A DNA stretch of 64,000 bases. It comes from Blastobasis lacticolella (Eukaryota; Arthropoda; Insecta; Lepidoptera; Blastobasidae). Below are positions 25,719 to 35,819 of the stretch, piece by piece (position 1 is the stretch's first letter; every line of letters starts with the position of its first letter). The stretch covers positions 17,212,173 through 17,276,172 of the forward strand of contig LR990045.1 of assembly GCA_905147135.1 (NCBI GenBank), in the 5' to 3' direction. A program made the translations under genes and the position numbers. The notes below the pieces were generated by a model, which searched no databases, was not told where the DNA came from, and saw only the letters and a list, made by a program, of their open reading frames with translations.

Positions 25719-25772
25719 GGTAGGGGTAGGATAGAGTAGGCGTAGAGTAGAAGTAGGATAGGGTACAATTAG
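25719..25772 (+). repeat. GGGTAGG-type minisatellite fragment
   Basis: Imperfect units of AGGTAGGGGTAGGATAGAGT type; the same repeat unit is inside the Helitron-like elements at 33.2 and 53.3 kb. Confidence 0.6.
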
Positions 25773-26100
25773 GGCAGCCAGTGTGATTAAATAAAATCTC
25801 CAAAGTATCTACACAAACTAATATATTTATTAAAAGAAATGGCACGAAATATTTCATAAGACCAGAATTTGTTGTTAACCGTCTTATGGCTATGCCACGC
25901 ACACACGGAGGTATTTCTTTAAATATTGTAGATAGGAAAATTTACTAAAAGAAGATTTCATTTTCATTTTAAAAAGAGAAGAGTGACTATAATGTAGCTG
26001 AAAAGTGAAACTGACAAAAAGATGTCAAGCACTCCGGTTATTTTACTTCTAGTATTATCGCTACAAAAAGTCGCAATGTGGGACCCAAAAAAAATATTTT

Positions 26101-26218
26101 TACAGGTTGTGCACGGGCAGACCAACGTTTTATACTCCAACAACTTGAACGCGATGACGTACGATAACCTACGGCGCCCTCACAGCCTAGCGGGTTCGAT
26201 TCCCGGTTGAGGCAGGCG
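26101..26218 (+). repeat. tRNA-like SINE fragment near the VKOR 3' end
   Basis: A perfect B box GGTTCGATTCC at about 26193-26203 ends a ~100-bp segment with no convincing A box or acceptor stem. A real tRNA is unlikely. Confidence 0.4.
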
Positions 26219-26305
26219 ATTTAAAAAAATCTATGATCGCAGTTAAATCTTGTTTTTAATCAAAATGAACGCTTCTTTAAGTTAAATTTTTTATCTACTC
26301 TATTA

Positions 26306-26311
26306 TTTATT
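26306..26311 (-). terminator. Candidate polyadenylation signal of VKOR
   Basis: AATAAA on the minus strand about 90 bases after the VKOR stop codon, in an AT-rich 3' UTR. Another TAAATA-like run is close by, so the exact site is uncertain. Confidence 0.5.
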
Positions 26312-26399
26312 TATCTCCGTGTGGCATATCCGTGTGACGCCCTGTATATTTTACTATTATTTTGTTCTGAGACAGGTACTTGAGACTCCTTAAGAATAT

Positions 26400-26608
26400 T
26401 TACATATGTTTTTTCTTTATCGCAAGTAAGTTTAGTTTCTTATAAATTAAAATAGTCAGAGCTACATTAACAACATACGTCGATACGCAAACTACGCAAA
26501 AATCGTGTAGTACAAAAATTAGAAGATAGGCGAGATAGATACAGGACACCACCGCGGCCAAGGATAGGCCGAACTGTAAACGCACCACAGTAGTATGGGT
26601 GAATGTCG
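26400..26608 (-). CDS. Vkor: Vitamin K epoxide reductase, coding exon 3 with catalytic CXXC
   Basis: Last coding exon; the acceptor TTTTTTGTTTCAG ends at 26609 and the stop TAA is at 26402-26400. It completes Thr89 and encodes membrane segments 3 and 4 with the active-site motif: HDFCVVCVSTY holds Cys126 and Cys129 (human Cys132 and Cys135) and Tyr133 (human Tyr139, a warfarin-contact residue), followed by VVNVAL. The C-terminus ends KKKHM, fitting a KKXX-type dilysine ER-retrieval signal. The assembled protein is 157 residues against 163 in human and has every catalytic residue, so the gene looks intact. A lone frame starting at 26624 reads from intron into this exon and is not the true start. 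Confidence 0.93.
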
Positions 26609-28349
26609 CTGAAACAAAAAACAAAAAGTTTATATCTCAGGCATTATTTGCAACAATTATTAAAAGTGTCAAATAAAACGAGTACTAGTTGATATTAGTA
26701 GTGTGTTGATACTATAGACCTTGATTGGTCATCATTATCATTACAGACAAGTCGCGATTGCAGTTTGTAGCCACACCCGAAGGCCCAGGCGTAATGCAGC
26801 TAATCCGAATATGTTAGGGACCGATTACTCCCTTGCTTAATCTATTCCATCATAATCTATTTTTTATCACTTATATATTTAACGCGACCGCTTCGCTTTC
26901 CAAATGGCATGATACAAAAATGAACCTTATTCTGTGAGCAATGCATACCATTTCGATCAGCTCTCTGATGACTTAAGTTGCGGGATTAAACAAAGGTGTA
27001 ATCGGTCCCTAATTAATGAGTAACCTAGACAAAAGTTACACTTCAATAGCGCTAAGGTTTATTTAGGTTTTGGGCTCCTATATTCTGAATTTTCTCTTGA
27101 TGGACTCATTACTGTATACATATAAAAACTATAATAAACTATGAAACTGAAACATGTTGCAATTTACCAAAAAGCGTTAACAACCCATGCGGCAACCGAA
27201 CCAGACCATGCTAAGTTAGGTACCGGTAAAATGTACACTATTTTAATAAACGTGTGTATTTTGAAGGGTTTGTTTACCGGTATTTTATTGCTGTGCTAAA
27301 ACATTAATGCCGCGGACGCTCGTAAACGGCCACACTGCCCATTGTTATTTCAGTTAGGACAACGAAATAATTAAATCGGTATCGGGTTTGCGCTCGCTTT
27401 TTGTGGTTAGCTTTCATAGTCAACGTTATACCGGTAACTCGCTAACGCTGTGTTTTGTGTCAAAGTGGTTTTAATCAAACAAATTGGCTGGGAGAAAACA
27501 GCGATATCCAGCAAATTAAATCGTATTTTAGATATCAATTAAATTACTCTGTATAGGTACTGGATAAGTGATTACTAAATTCAATTCATTCAGGTGATGA
27601 ATTTAAAAAGGCAAACTAAAGAGTGCCATAAATAAACATTGAGTTACGTCATTATTATTAAGAATAGGTGTACACAAAATAAAAATCGCAATTATTAATT
27701 TGAGATCATTTTAAGCACTAAATTCTAAATCTAACTATAATTGTTCCAAAACAATTTGAAAGCTAACTAACGAAAAAACTAGCTTAAAGAGCATCCATAT
27801 TCAGCACCCAGTCATTCCGCCGCTGGGTGAACAGGTAGTTAAGGAGGCCTGATGTCAACTTAGCCGTAGTCTTAGCCGTGATATAGGATTATCTGTCTTC
27901 GTTCGGGGTTTAGCGCGGAGCTACGACTTAAGCCCGGCTTAACTAAATAAACCGAGCATAAACTACTTACGGAGTGCACGAAATCGTTAGTCTTAATAGT
28001 AAACAAACACGACTCACAATAATAATTAAAGTGTCTATGTGTCGAGTTAGTTAATTATCGTCTTCGCGGTTGTCTGATTAAGCCTGAAACCATTAAATAT
28101 AATTTTTCTTTCGCAACACTACTTTTACATGGGTAAGTAAATTAAATGCCAGTGGCAGGCAGATTGCAGTTCACGCATGAGTTAGGTGGCATATTTTGCA
28201 TTGCATTACAATACGTATTAAGTAATTATGCAGCGTATATTAACTATTGTAAATACATATAACATTTAATGGACAATTGCAAAAAGAATAAAGCATAGAT
28301 AATTAGGCAACGCATTGTTACCAAATAAGTAGTTTATTGCAATTTAATA

Positions 28350-28710
28350 TTTTATCCAGTTTTCGTGTCTCTGCCCGCCAAAAATCTGGGCTACGCGCGG
28401 CGTAACGAAACACTAAACGTGTGAACGTATATCTGAATAAACTTCTCACTAGCGCCTAGTATCGGCGAGCACTAGCTATTACCATAACAGTTACTCTGAG
28501 CTCGTGAGCTACCAAATAAGCGCGCGCGGGCTTTGGGTTTCGCGTTCCGCAATAATTTTTCTCCACGCCCGCAGTCACGAAGCGAGAACCACGATCCGTG
28601 ATGATGTGCGAATTGCAAGCGCGGCTGGCATTGACGGATCGCTGCGTTCAGCGTTCAGTGTTGGCTTTCTGCGGCTATAGCCGTAGCCTCTCATTATTGT
28701 AAGGTTACGT
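28350..28710 (+). promoter_or_regulatory. CpG-rich patch in VKOR intron 2, possible plus-strand promoter
   Basis: GC/CpG content rises sharply against its surroundings (runs such as GCGCGCGCGGGC at about 28519). Two initiator-like motifs, TTCAGCG and TTCAGTG, lie at about 28647-28660, and a donor-like GTAAGG follows at about 28699. This is what an unannotated first non-coding exon could look like, but there is no coding evidence. Confidence 0.3.
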
Positions 28711-30081
28711 TATTTAACTACCTTAGAAAATTATAGCCAAGGTATATGGTGTTCTTGGCTATGAGCTATATGACAAATTTGAACAGGAGTAACAGACAAC
28801 CTACCTAAAGTTAACTTTGGCATTTTTAATATTAGTAGGACTTATATTAGGTAAGGTCGTAGTGATCATGTTTAAATACAGATGTCTACATGATATAATT
28901 ATAATTTTTACGTTAATGTTTTTGGTATGTTGGAATCCACAAGAAATATTTTAAAAATATATTTTTAAATAAAACAATTATATAAATATGGCAAGCTACC
29001 TAAATTTTTATAGGCAATCTTGATAATTTAAGAAATATTGACTGGCATTTTCGTAAATAATAAATTACAATTTCCTGTTTTTGACGTCCTGTATTTGATT
29101 TTTAATTTGTATTTTTGGATATACTACTGCATTTTAATTTCAGTCATAGCCATGGTACAGTTACAATTCTAGGTAAAAATATTGGACTGCATAACTTCGT
29201 AAGAGTACCTATTAGTTTTTTAAATATGAAATTGCCGTTTTGTATAGAGAAAATTACCAAAAGTGGAATTTTTATTAAAAAAACAGCTTATCTAAACTTG
29301 TAGGTATAATGACCTTAAGACAACCTTAAGCTAACTTACTGAAATTTAATTTATTTATAGTTTTCTCTATCATAAAATTATATCTGGTAATAGAGGCAAA
29401 ACTGATGACAAATATAAAGGGGTTTTTCAAACACGTATAGACTTCACAATCTATTTTTCATTTATTTTGAATAACTTTGTAGCATTTATACTCTATTTTC
29501 GAAATCAAAAACTAGCTTTTACATATTTTTTAAAATAAAAAAGTTTGACCAAATTTATTTGGGCAAATAAAAAACGGCAAATTCATACTTAAACCCCTAG
29601 TATATTGATGACATAATTATATTTTAAAAAACTACTTATGTCTAAATTATATTTATGTCATATTATATAAGGTGGCAGGGTTAGACCCATAACATTACAG
29701 TAAATCGCTGGCGGGAGGGCCGCGGTCGCGTCGACATCGACTTCGCATAATGAGTTGTCGATTGCCGTAGCGGAGGTAATTGCGAATGCCTTATAAATTG
29801 CACACGGGCGCCATCGCGTCCGTCCATATCATTTGCGTTAACTCGACGATTTCATTGCGCGTCTGTTAATGGCGAATGACCACTATAAACGGTAAACGGT
29901 GCTCGTCAAGTTGCCAAGTGTCTCGTTTTCCATTTGTACGTGTAATAAGTAAGTTATATTCTAGCCCATTGAACTTTATGATAGATTTCCGTTCCATATT
30001 AATTAATTGCATATTTTCTATTCTTTTCAGTATTAGTTCTATCCAAAAATATGGTAAATGTAAGAATCGTAAATGTTATGG

Positions 30082-30145
30082 GCGACAGTTACCACTTACC
30101 ATCAGGTGTGTCTGCTCGCTTGTCACTGAGTAGCATAAAAAAAAT
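30082..30145 (+). mobile_element. 3' tail of a jockey/CR1-like LINE
   Basis: Carries the widespread lepidopteran LINE 3'-end phrase (GTTACCACTTACCATCAGGTG, then a gene-free tail) and ends in an A run. It lies about 20 bases from the VKOR intron 2 donor, in antisense to VKOR. Confidence 0.6.
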
Positions 30146-30166
30146 TAACGCGGAAATGAAACTTAC

Positions 30167-30264
30167 TCATTAAGATTATTATACAAAAATAAATTATCCC
30201 GTAGACGCAATTTGGCACATCCAGTGTAGTGTCCTTGGGTAATAATCCAAATCCTTTAGAATAT
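30167..30264 (-). CDS. Vkor: Vitamin K epoxide reductase, coding exon 2
   Basis: A 98-bp middle exon, found because it must start in phase 2 and end in phase 1. Seen: acceptor TTGTTGCAG, then a frame completing Glu56 and reading YSKGFGLLPKDTTLDVPN and CVYGIIYF, followed by donor GTAAGT at 30166. It matches the human exon 2 segment with GFG, the Asn-x-x-(Phe/Tyr)-Gly substrate-pocket motif (Asn74 corresponds to human Asn80, Tyr77 to Phe83) and the start of membrane segment 2. It is 12 bp (4 codons) shorter than the human 110-bp exon. Joined to its neighbours it gives no stop or frameshift. Confidence 0.9.
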
Positions 30265-30350
30265 CTGCAACAACAAGACGGTCGAGTACGTAATAATTTG
30301 GAAGCTTTAACCGAAATTGTTAGATAAAAGATCAAACTAAACTGACAAAC

Positions 30351-30768
30351 AATGAGGAGTTTTCCAATAGGTATTTAAGGCATTCCTAACCACTCACTAG
30401 ATGGCGCCCAGACAATTTTGGTAATTGATAATCGCTTGAAATAGGTTCTTAGCAAACAGGATATAAACACTGGGTACGTTGTATTAGATAATATTATATT
30501 TGTCAATAGTTTTCAACCATTTTAGAAGTTGTAATAATAATGGAACATAGTGCCAACTTCTATAAATATTTCTTTTTACACTTCGTTTAACCTTTAACAG
30601 TTATGTTTATATTAATAAACACTTTATTTTCAAGTTTAGTATTACTTGGCTGCATGAAATCACTGCCACCATCATACAGATTTAAAGAAGATTACCAAAA
30701 TTGTAGGAGCGCCATCTATTGATGCTTTTTGAAACAAACTATCAATACCTACTGGAAAACTCCTCATT
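30351..30768. mobile_element. MITE-like inverted-repeat element in VKOR intron 1
   Basis: 418 bp bounded by 25-bp terminal inverted repeats (30351-30375 and 30744-30768) with one mismatch. The similarity resumes further in: each arm also carries AGATGGCGC (30399-30407 and, inverted, 30709-30717) and an ACAATTTTGGTAAT block (30412-30425 and, inverted, 30691-30704). No open frame. No clear target-site duplication was found, so the superfamily is open. Confidence 0.7.
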
Positions 30769-30844
30769 AAGTAAATTGAAATAAGAGAAATCTTTCGCGG
30801 TGCCTAGCTTTGTAATTTGCTTTTACTGTGTAATCGAAACTTAC

Positions 30845-31011
30845 TCTGACGTGAGCACCCTACTGCAGCTCGCATGGGCACCAATGTCGCAAAGGGCTTT
30901 ATATCCAGGCCTGGCTTCTGCTGCCATTTCCACGTAAAGTGCGTAAGTTGATATCAGGATTCCGGCTATAGCCCAGCCTATGATGGCGCGATCGATGTGT
31001 GTTCCGGCCAT
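30845..31011 (-). CDS. Vkor: Vitamin K epoxide reductase (VKOR/VKORC1), coding exon 1
   Basis: N-terminal exon (55 codons plus 2 bases, phase 2) of the ER membrane enzyme that reduces vitamin K epoxide and quinone to the hydroquinone used by gamma-glutamyl carboxylase. Seen: a first membrane segment around residues 10-28 ending STYALYVE, then [14 protein letters not shown]. Cys41 and Cys49 match the loop cysteines 43 and 51 of human VKORC1 with identical spacing. The start at 31011 is preferred to the in-frame ATG at 31035: the bases between form a pyrimidine-rich acceptor (CCTCCTTCAG ending at 31017), so the upstream ATG is probably intronic and a 5' UTR intron precedes this exon. The exon ends TCAGA followed by GTAAGT at 30844. 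Human VKORC1 has its first intron at the same place and phase. Confidence 0.93.
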
Positions 31012-31018
31012 TGTAGCT
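31012..31018 (-). other. Probable splice acceptor and 5' UTR start of the VKOR coding exon
   Basis: On the minus strand a pyrimidine run ends in CAG at 31017, five bases before the VKOR ATG. This implies a short upstream non-coding exon somewhere to the right (31.1-32.5 kb). I could not place that exon with confidence. Confidence 0.55.
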
Positions 31019-31264
31019 GAAGGAGGAAAACACATATTTTTAATGGATAGTATTAATACTTTTTCACTCGTCTTCTCACCATATTTAGAAACACTTTGTA
31101 TTTTTTCTACTTTGAAACGTTGATTGCGATATTTATTTTTAAAAGGAAATTGTAAATTTACTGTAGGGTCAATATGTTTGTCAGCCCTTTCGTTCCAAAT
31201 TGAAATCAGTCCTATTCAATTGTATTATTAGAAACGACTTAGAAAGTAAAAGCTATCTATTTTA

Positions 31265-31561
31265 TTAAGCAGTAGGTACATACCTACATACATTTAATAA
31301 AGTAAATATGAGTGCAAAATATCTACGAATCTGTAGTGTAGTGAGTAAATCTTGAGAAGGTAACATATAGGTAAATTTTCTTTTGTACAAATATCGTAGA
31401 AATAGTTCCTGTACTTTCTCTATCATAACAACACTCTTACCACAAATACACATTTGTGGTATTGCGAACTCCAAAAGTCTGAGTATGCTGCGAACCAAAG
31501 TTACATAGAGCGTTACCTTCACTTCGAAATAAAGTTTGTTATTAACAAACACTTCATTCAT
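31265..31561 (-). mobile_element. Jockey-like LINE reverse transcriptase C-terminal fragment
   Basis: A 98-codon minus-strand frame with LYVTLVRSILRLLEFAIP followed by IEKVQELFLRYLYKRK, the typical post-RT segment of jockey/R1-type LINEs (LVRSxLEYxxxVW..IExVQxxFLRYL). Normally conserved residues (such as the Tyr-Gly after the Leu-Glu) are lost and the frame is isolated, so it is a decayed remnant. Confidence 0.72.
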
Positions 31562-32869
31562 ACGCGTGGTCTTTAAATACTTTAAGTACCAGGATTTTGC
31601 TAGCTTATTGACATATTCGAAAATTAGTATTAGTTCTATAATCTTACATCGATAGCGAATCCGAGCGATATAGTGAGAGATACGTATATTACCATTATTA
31701 CACTAATGAATACATATATTTACTATTGTGATTGTAATTGCGTTAATGCATTGATATTCTCTACGTATACCCTAAAAAGGCAATAGTACCTAGTGTTTAC
31801 TATTTCACTGCCGGATTTCCAATTACAAATTCACTGGCTTTAGTTCAGCCCATTCATTCAATTAAATTATGCTAATACCAATATTGTTCCGCGAACAGCG
31901 ACTGTTGTATTAAACTATTAACTTTTCATTAACATGGATGTCATAGTTCTAAGTGTTAATTTATTAATAACAATTCGAGATGTGTATCGCGTTATGGTAA
32001 ATTAAACAGCGATTCGAAATACAAATCGCTGAACGAGTCAAGTTTTATATTCGTTACCGTGTACCTACTTAAATCAATTTTATGGAGGGGGAGCCGTGGC
32101 AGTATGTTCGTAGACTGTGCCGTGCCGGGGTGTATAAAAAATAAAGCGTCCGTTTACCCGTGCTTCGTTTCACCACCCCTTCGTTTCGTGTACAAGCGGT
32201 ATTATGGTTGCAAAGTACTGGCATAAAAATTAAAAGAAAACAAACAGTGTAGAGTCGGTCGGTGGTCCTAACGTTTTATTAACGTAAGTATACCCTTGAA
32301 ACTGTAATCGCATTACCGGTTAGCAGCGCTCTATTTCTTTATTTAGTTTCCGACACAGGTCGTAACTTTTTAAATTACTTTGAAACTGTTCAGGTCTTTC
32401 TTACCTTCTACCTTTAAAAATCCTTACTATCTTTAAAAATAGGTAAGAGCTGAAAAGTGAGTTTGCTTTTGAATGGCTGTGGGCTCAGATGACCCCGAAA
32501 GGTAAATTTAAAAAAGAACTAACAATTTTCATTTTCTGATCTTTGACGAATTGTTTTAGTCTATTGCCGAATTATAGTGTATCTACAAAGTGGAATGTAA
32601 TATACAGAGGTGACGTTTTCTATGATTGTTTGTAATAATATTGGACTGGAAATAATGAACATAATTTAAACAATCTTTTTCTGGTACAAACAATTTATAC
32701 CGGAAAAAATAGGCAAGAGAGAACCGCACGTTAAATTTTATAGTCAAGAAAACCACTCTTGGTGAATATTAAGACCACTATTTGTTGGCAATCTGACGGC
32801 ACGTCGTTTAATAACTATAATATACTTTATTTCTCGCAAAAACAAAACATCCTGCGAGAATCTCAAGAT

Positions 32870-33290
32870 ACAATTTGTCTAGCTATACTGATATTATTAA
32901 GAGAAAAGATTTGATGGTTTGTTTCTGTGTTTGTGATGGATAAACTCAAAAACTACTTCACCGATTTTCAAAATTCTTTCACCTTTAAAAAGTTACATTA
33001 CCAGCCAGTAACATAGACTATGTTTTATTTTCAAATTTGAATTCCTCGGGAAAAAATTTGCAATGATATAATCCATATTCGCGAATAATTTCAGAACGGC
33101 TGCATCAATTTAAGTAATTTTTTTTTGTTGTGCTTGTAATTATCAGGGCAAGGTTTGTATGAAAGAAAAAAGGTTAGCTGTAGTGTAGGGTAGGTGTAGG
33201 ATAGGTGTACGGTAGGTCAGTAGGTATGGAGTAAGGGTAGGGTAGGGGTAGAACGCCACGGGAACGACCGCCGCCGGGCCCACTAGTCAA
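32870..33290 (-). mobile_element. Helitron-like repeat with GGGTAGG minisatellite
   Basis: Ends (plus strand) in CCCACTAGT after a run of GGGTAGG/GGTGTAGGATAG units (33186-33251). The core includes ACATAGACTATGTTTTATTT. An inverted relative lies at 53262-53650 and an isolated minisatellite at 25719-25772. Confidence 0.55.
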
Positions 33291-34224
33291 AATAAATAAT
33301 ATAGGTAGTCTAAGTTTATTAAAAACTCTGTAAGAGATTATCTGTTTTTTTTAGGTGTTTGCATATAATGATTTCACTTAATAGAGATAGGAGGAGAAGG
33401 ACTCGCCCAGCACGCTTTAATTTAAGAATTAAGAAATAGTAATGTTTATATTACTAAAACTATACCGCTTTCAGAAAATGGATCTACACAACATAACATA
33501 TAACTCTAACTATTATATAACAATATATAACTCTAACTATTGTTATTTCTACGGTTAATTACCTACTTACCACAATCAGTTACCAGCGGTGCCGTAATAT
33601 CTAACTGATAAAATATACCCCGGATTCTTTACATCAGTGAATTTGTTAAGTAGTCTCACTATCAACAAATACCTGATCAAAGTCTACACTTTATATACTT
33701 ATAAGATAGTGAAAACACGCGATCTACCTTCCCGGGCGCAAGCTATCAACTGACTAAAATTATTAACCCCACACTGCCTCCTGGGATGGAAATAATTTAT
33801 TCATTGAATTATGCAAATTATCATTATTGTATTGAACCTATTATAGATATTTATAATGGCAACGTTAAATTTATGCTTCCCTGAACTTAAGATTTCCTGA
33901 GGGCACCAGCTATTGACAACTTTCTGGACAAAATAAAAAATTTGTTGAATTGGCCGGGCGTTTGACTTTATACTTGTAAGACTTTTTTATGCAACAATGT
34001 AATGCTTCTTTCTATATTTCATTATGTACGTATATCCGTCTAAAACAATTTCAGATTGTCACGACAATTCCATATTTTTTTTACCATAATGAGTATAAAA
34101 ATTTTAAATATCCTAATTTTTATTTTAATAAGAGATGTTTAGTATGAACCATACATTTTGTTCTAGACACTATCAGGTACCAGTGATAGGTAGTAGGTAC
34201 CTATCCTCTGGCTCAACATAGATT

Positions 34225-34428
34225 TTTATAGGTCACCGGGGACAGCTGTATATCGTAACTGTGCGTGTGTGTGTTTGTTCTTTATACCTATCCTCCGAAA
34301 CAGCTGGACGAACTATTTACGTTACTATCAATATTTTGCGGTATCATGATGAAATTTTCAGTATTTTTCATTTTGGTATCCGCGCGAAGCCGGGGCGGGT
34401 AAGCTTAACTCGCTAGTGAGTGTTTGTG
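34225..34428 (-). mobile_element. Helitron-like non-autonomous repeat
   Basis: Ends (plus strand) CCGCGCGAAGCCGGGGCGGG, AACTCGCTAGTGAG. The middle has GAAACAGCTGGACGAACTA, typical of these elements. Confidence 0.5.
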
Positions 34429-34768
34429 ACTGAATTTCAAGGGTAAAATGGACAGTGGACAAATTCTATGTTACCGTTGAACTGATGATCGTTGGGTGGG
34501 ATAGACGGACCTATATTCGACTTCAAGTGGAGTGTGGAGCCCCCGATTAGGGTTGCCAACCCTACTATATAATATGGTATCCTGTTGTTTTAGGAGTCCG
34601 CAATGTCTGCAGACAGTGAGTCCAATGGTATATTCTTAAAGTTTTTACAAGTTTTACCGTTAGCCAATATTTACAGCGCGAAACAGAAAAACGTAAAGAT
34701 AAGCGTAACAGAATCAATCCGACCGTCTTACGAAAGCTGATTTTATGGCGGTTTATTATTTAGAATTG

Positions 34769-35053
34769 CCCGTGTGGTGTCCGGCAGAGTGGGCCATGTG
34801 GTGTCCGGCAGAGTAGAATAGCTCTAACCCCTTACACTCGTGGGTGTCGTACGAGACGACTTATGTTTTCGAGGCAAAAGATCTAGTCTCCTTAGGCTGG
34901 AAAATGGGCAGCAGCGTTTTTCATTGATATATTTATAATACTGCGATCTCCAACCCGCCTGCCAAGCGTGGAGATTGTAGCAATAACCTCCCGTTTCATG
35001 GGAGAGGCCCTTAGACCTGCAGTGGACTGTAATGGGCTGTGATGATGATGATG
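34769..35053 (+). mobile_element. Short retroposon (family A) with 11-bp target-site duplication
   Basis: A 285-bp non-coding element, from GTGTGGTGTCCGGCAGAG to a (GAT)n tail. It is flanked by ATTTAGAATTG at 34758-34768 and 35054-35064. The first ~19 bp are duplicated at the 5' end. A landmark inside is CAGTGGACTGTAATGGGCTG before the tail. Similar copies at 3321-3534, 13910-14116, 19079-19337 and 52175-52444 define the family. The trinucleotide tail like that of the local RTE elements suggests mobilisation by RTE machinery. Confidence 0.85.
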
Positions 35054-35819
35054 ATTTAGAATTGGATTGTAATAATAATTATAAAGCGTTCCCCAAAATT
35101 ACTCATCTTCTAAGGAATAATAGACATATATTTCATTTAAATAAACTATCTATTTTTAATAAATTTATGCAGGTTATTAATGTTAAAATTAATATTTAAT
35201 TTCGAAAACAGAATACGTTAATTAAATACGCAAATAAGTCTCCAAATAAAATAAGGGTTTGAAAATATGTAAGTACCCTTTTCCATTTAACATTTATTTT
35301 CAGCTAACAAAGACCCTAAGAAGCATACTCCATTCAATTTTCAGGTTGTAAACACATTACACTACCTAATACAAATAGGTATACCTATACTTAATAAGTA
35401 TACCTAGATTAAAAATATACGTAATTAATAGTAAATATACTATCAATGTCTAACTCGCTCCTTGCTTAATATAAGTTCAAAACTACACCTACAGATGGCA
35501 GTGCAATAGTAGCAAAGAGTATCTGTGGGTCATGTTGTGATTTGATTACCACAAAACACGCCAATAACCTTTTTTATTACCATGCACGAGTAACAGTCTA
35601 CGCGTGTAATTATTGGTTTCTCATCTTAGGCAAAAGTACCAAAAAGTAATTTGTAAGTCATTTTATGTTAACTGAACTTAAATTATAAATTATTATTTAT
35701 TTTATTACCAATTCCCTTACCATTTTGTGAACCAAGCGCGGTTCTTTCCTTGCTTTCAAATTTTATGACACAGTATTCCCAGAAACTACAGAAAGAGACT
35801 GTTCAACTTGTAGAGGAGT

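Larger units (their letters stand above)
19349..26300. other. Repeat-bearing gene desert left of VKOR
   Basis: Outside the listed elements I see a 112-codon minus-strand frame at 20643-20305 without domains, a plus-strand 91-codon frame at 21395-21670 of unknown nature, and AT-rich DNA at 24660-25900. Confidence 0.5.
26609..30166 (-). other. Intron 2 of VKOR (3.6 kb)
   Basis: Defined by the donor at 30166 and the acceptor at 26609. Mostly AT-rich unique-looking sequence. It contains a LINE tail at its 5' end (30082-30145) and a CpG-rich patch at about 28350-28710 that could be a promoter on the other strand. No other exon was recognised. Confidence 0.8.
31562..34757. other. Divergent intergenic region between VKOR and the AUTS2/tay gene
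   Basis: Mostly AT-rich with Helitron-like repeats. At 32132 a TATAAAAAA is followed by a 40-codon frame (32106-32228) and a donor-like AAC/GTAAGT at 32284, which could be a non-coding first exon. The 5' UTR exon of VKOR probably also lies in this stretch. Confidence 0.4.

Noticed and set aside
32106..32228. THAP-type zinc finger gene start
   Set aside because: Only 40 codons with a CxxxxC-like start; the rest of the THAP motif is absent.
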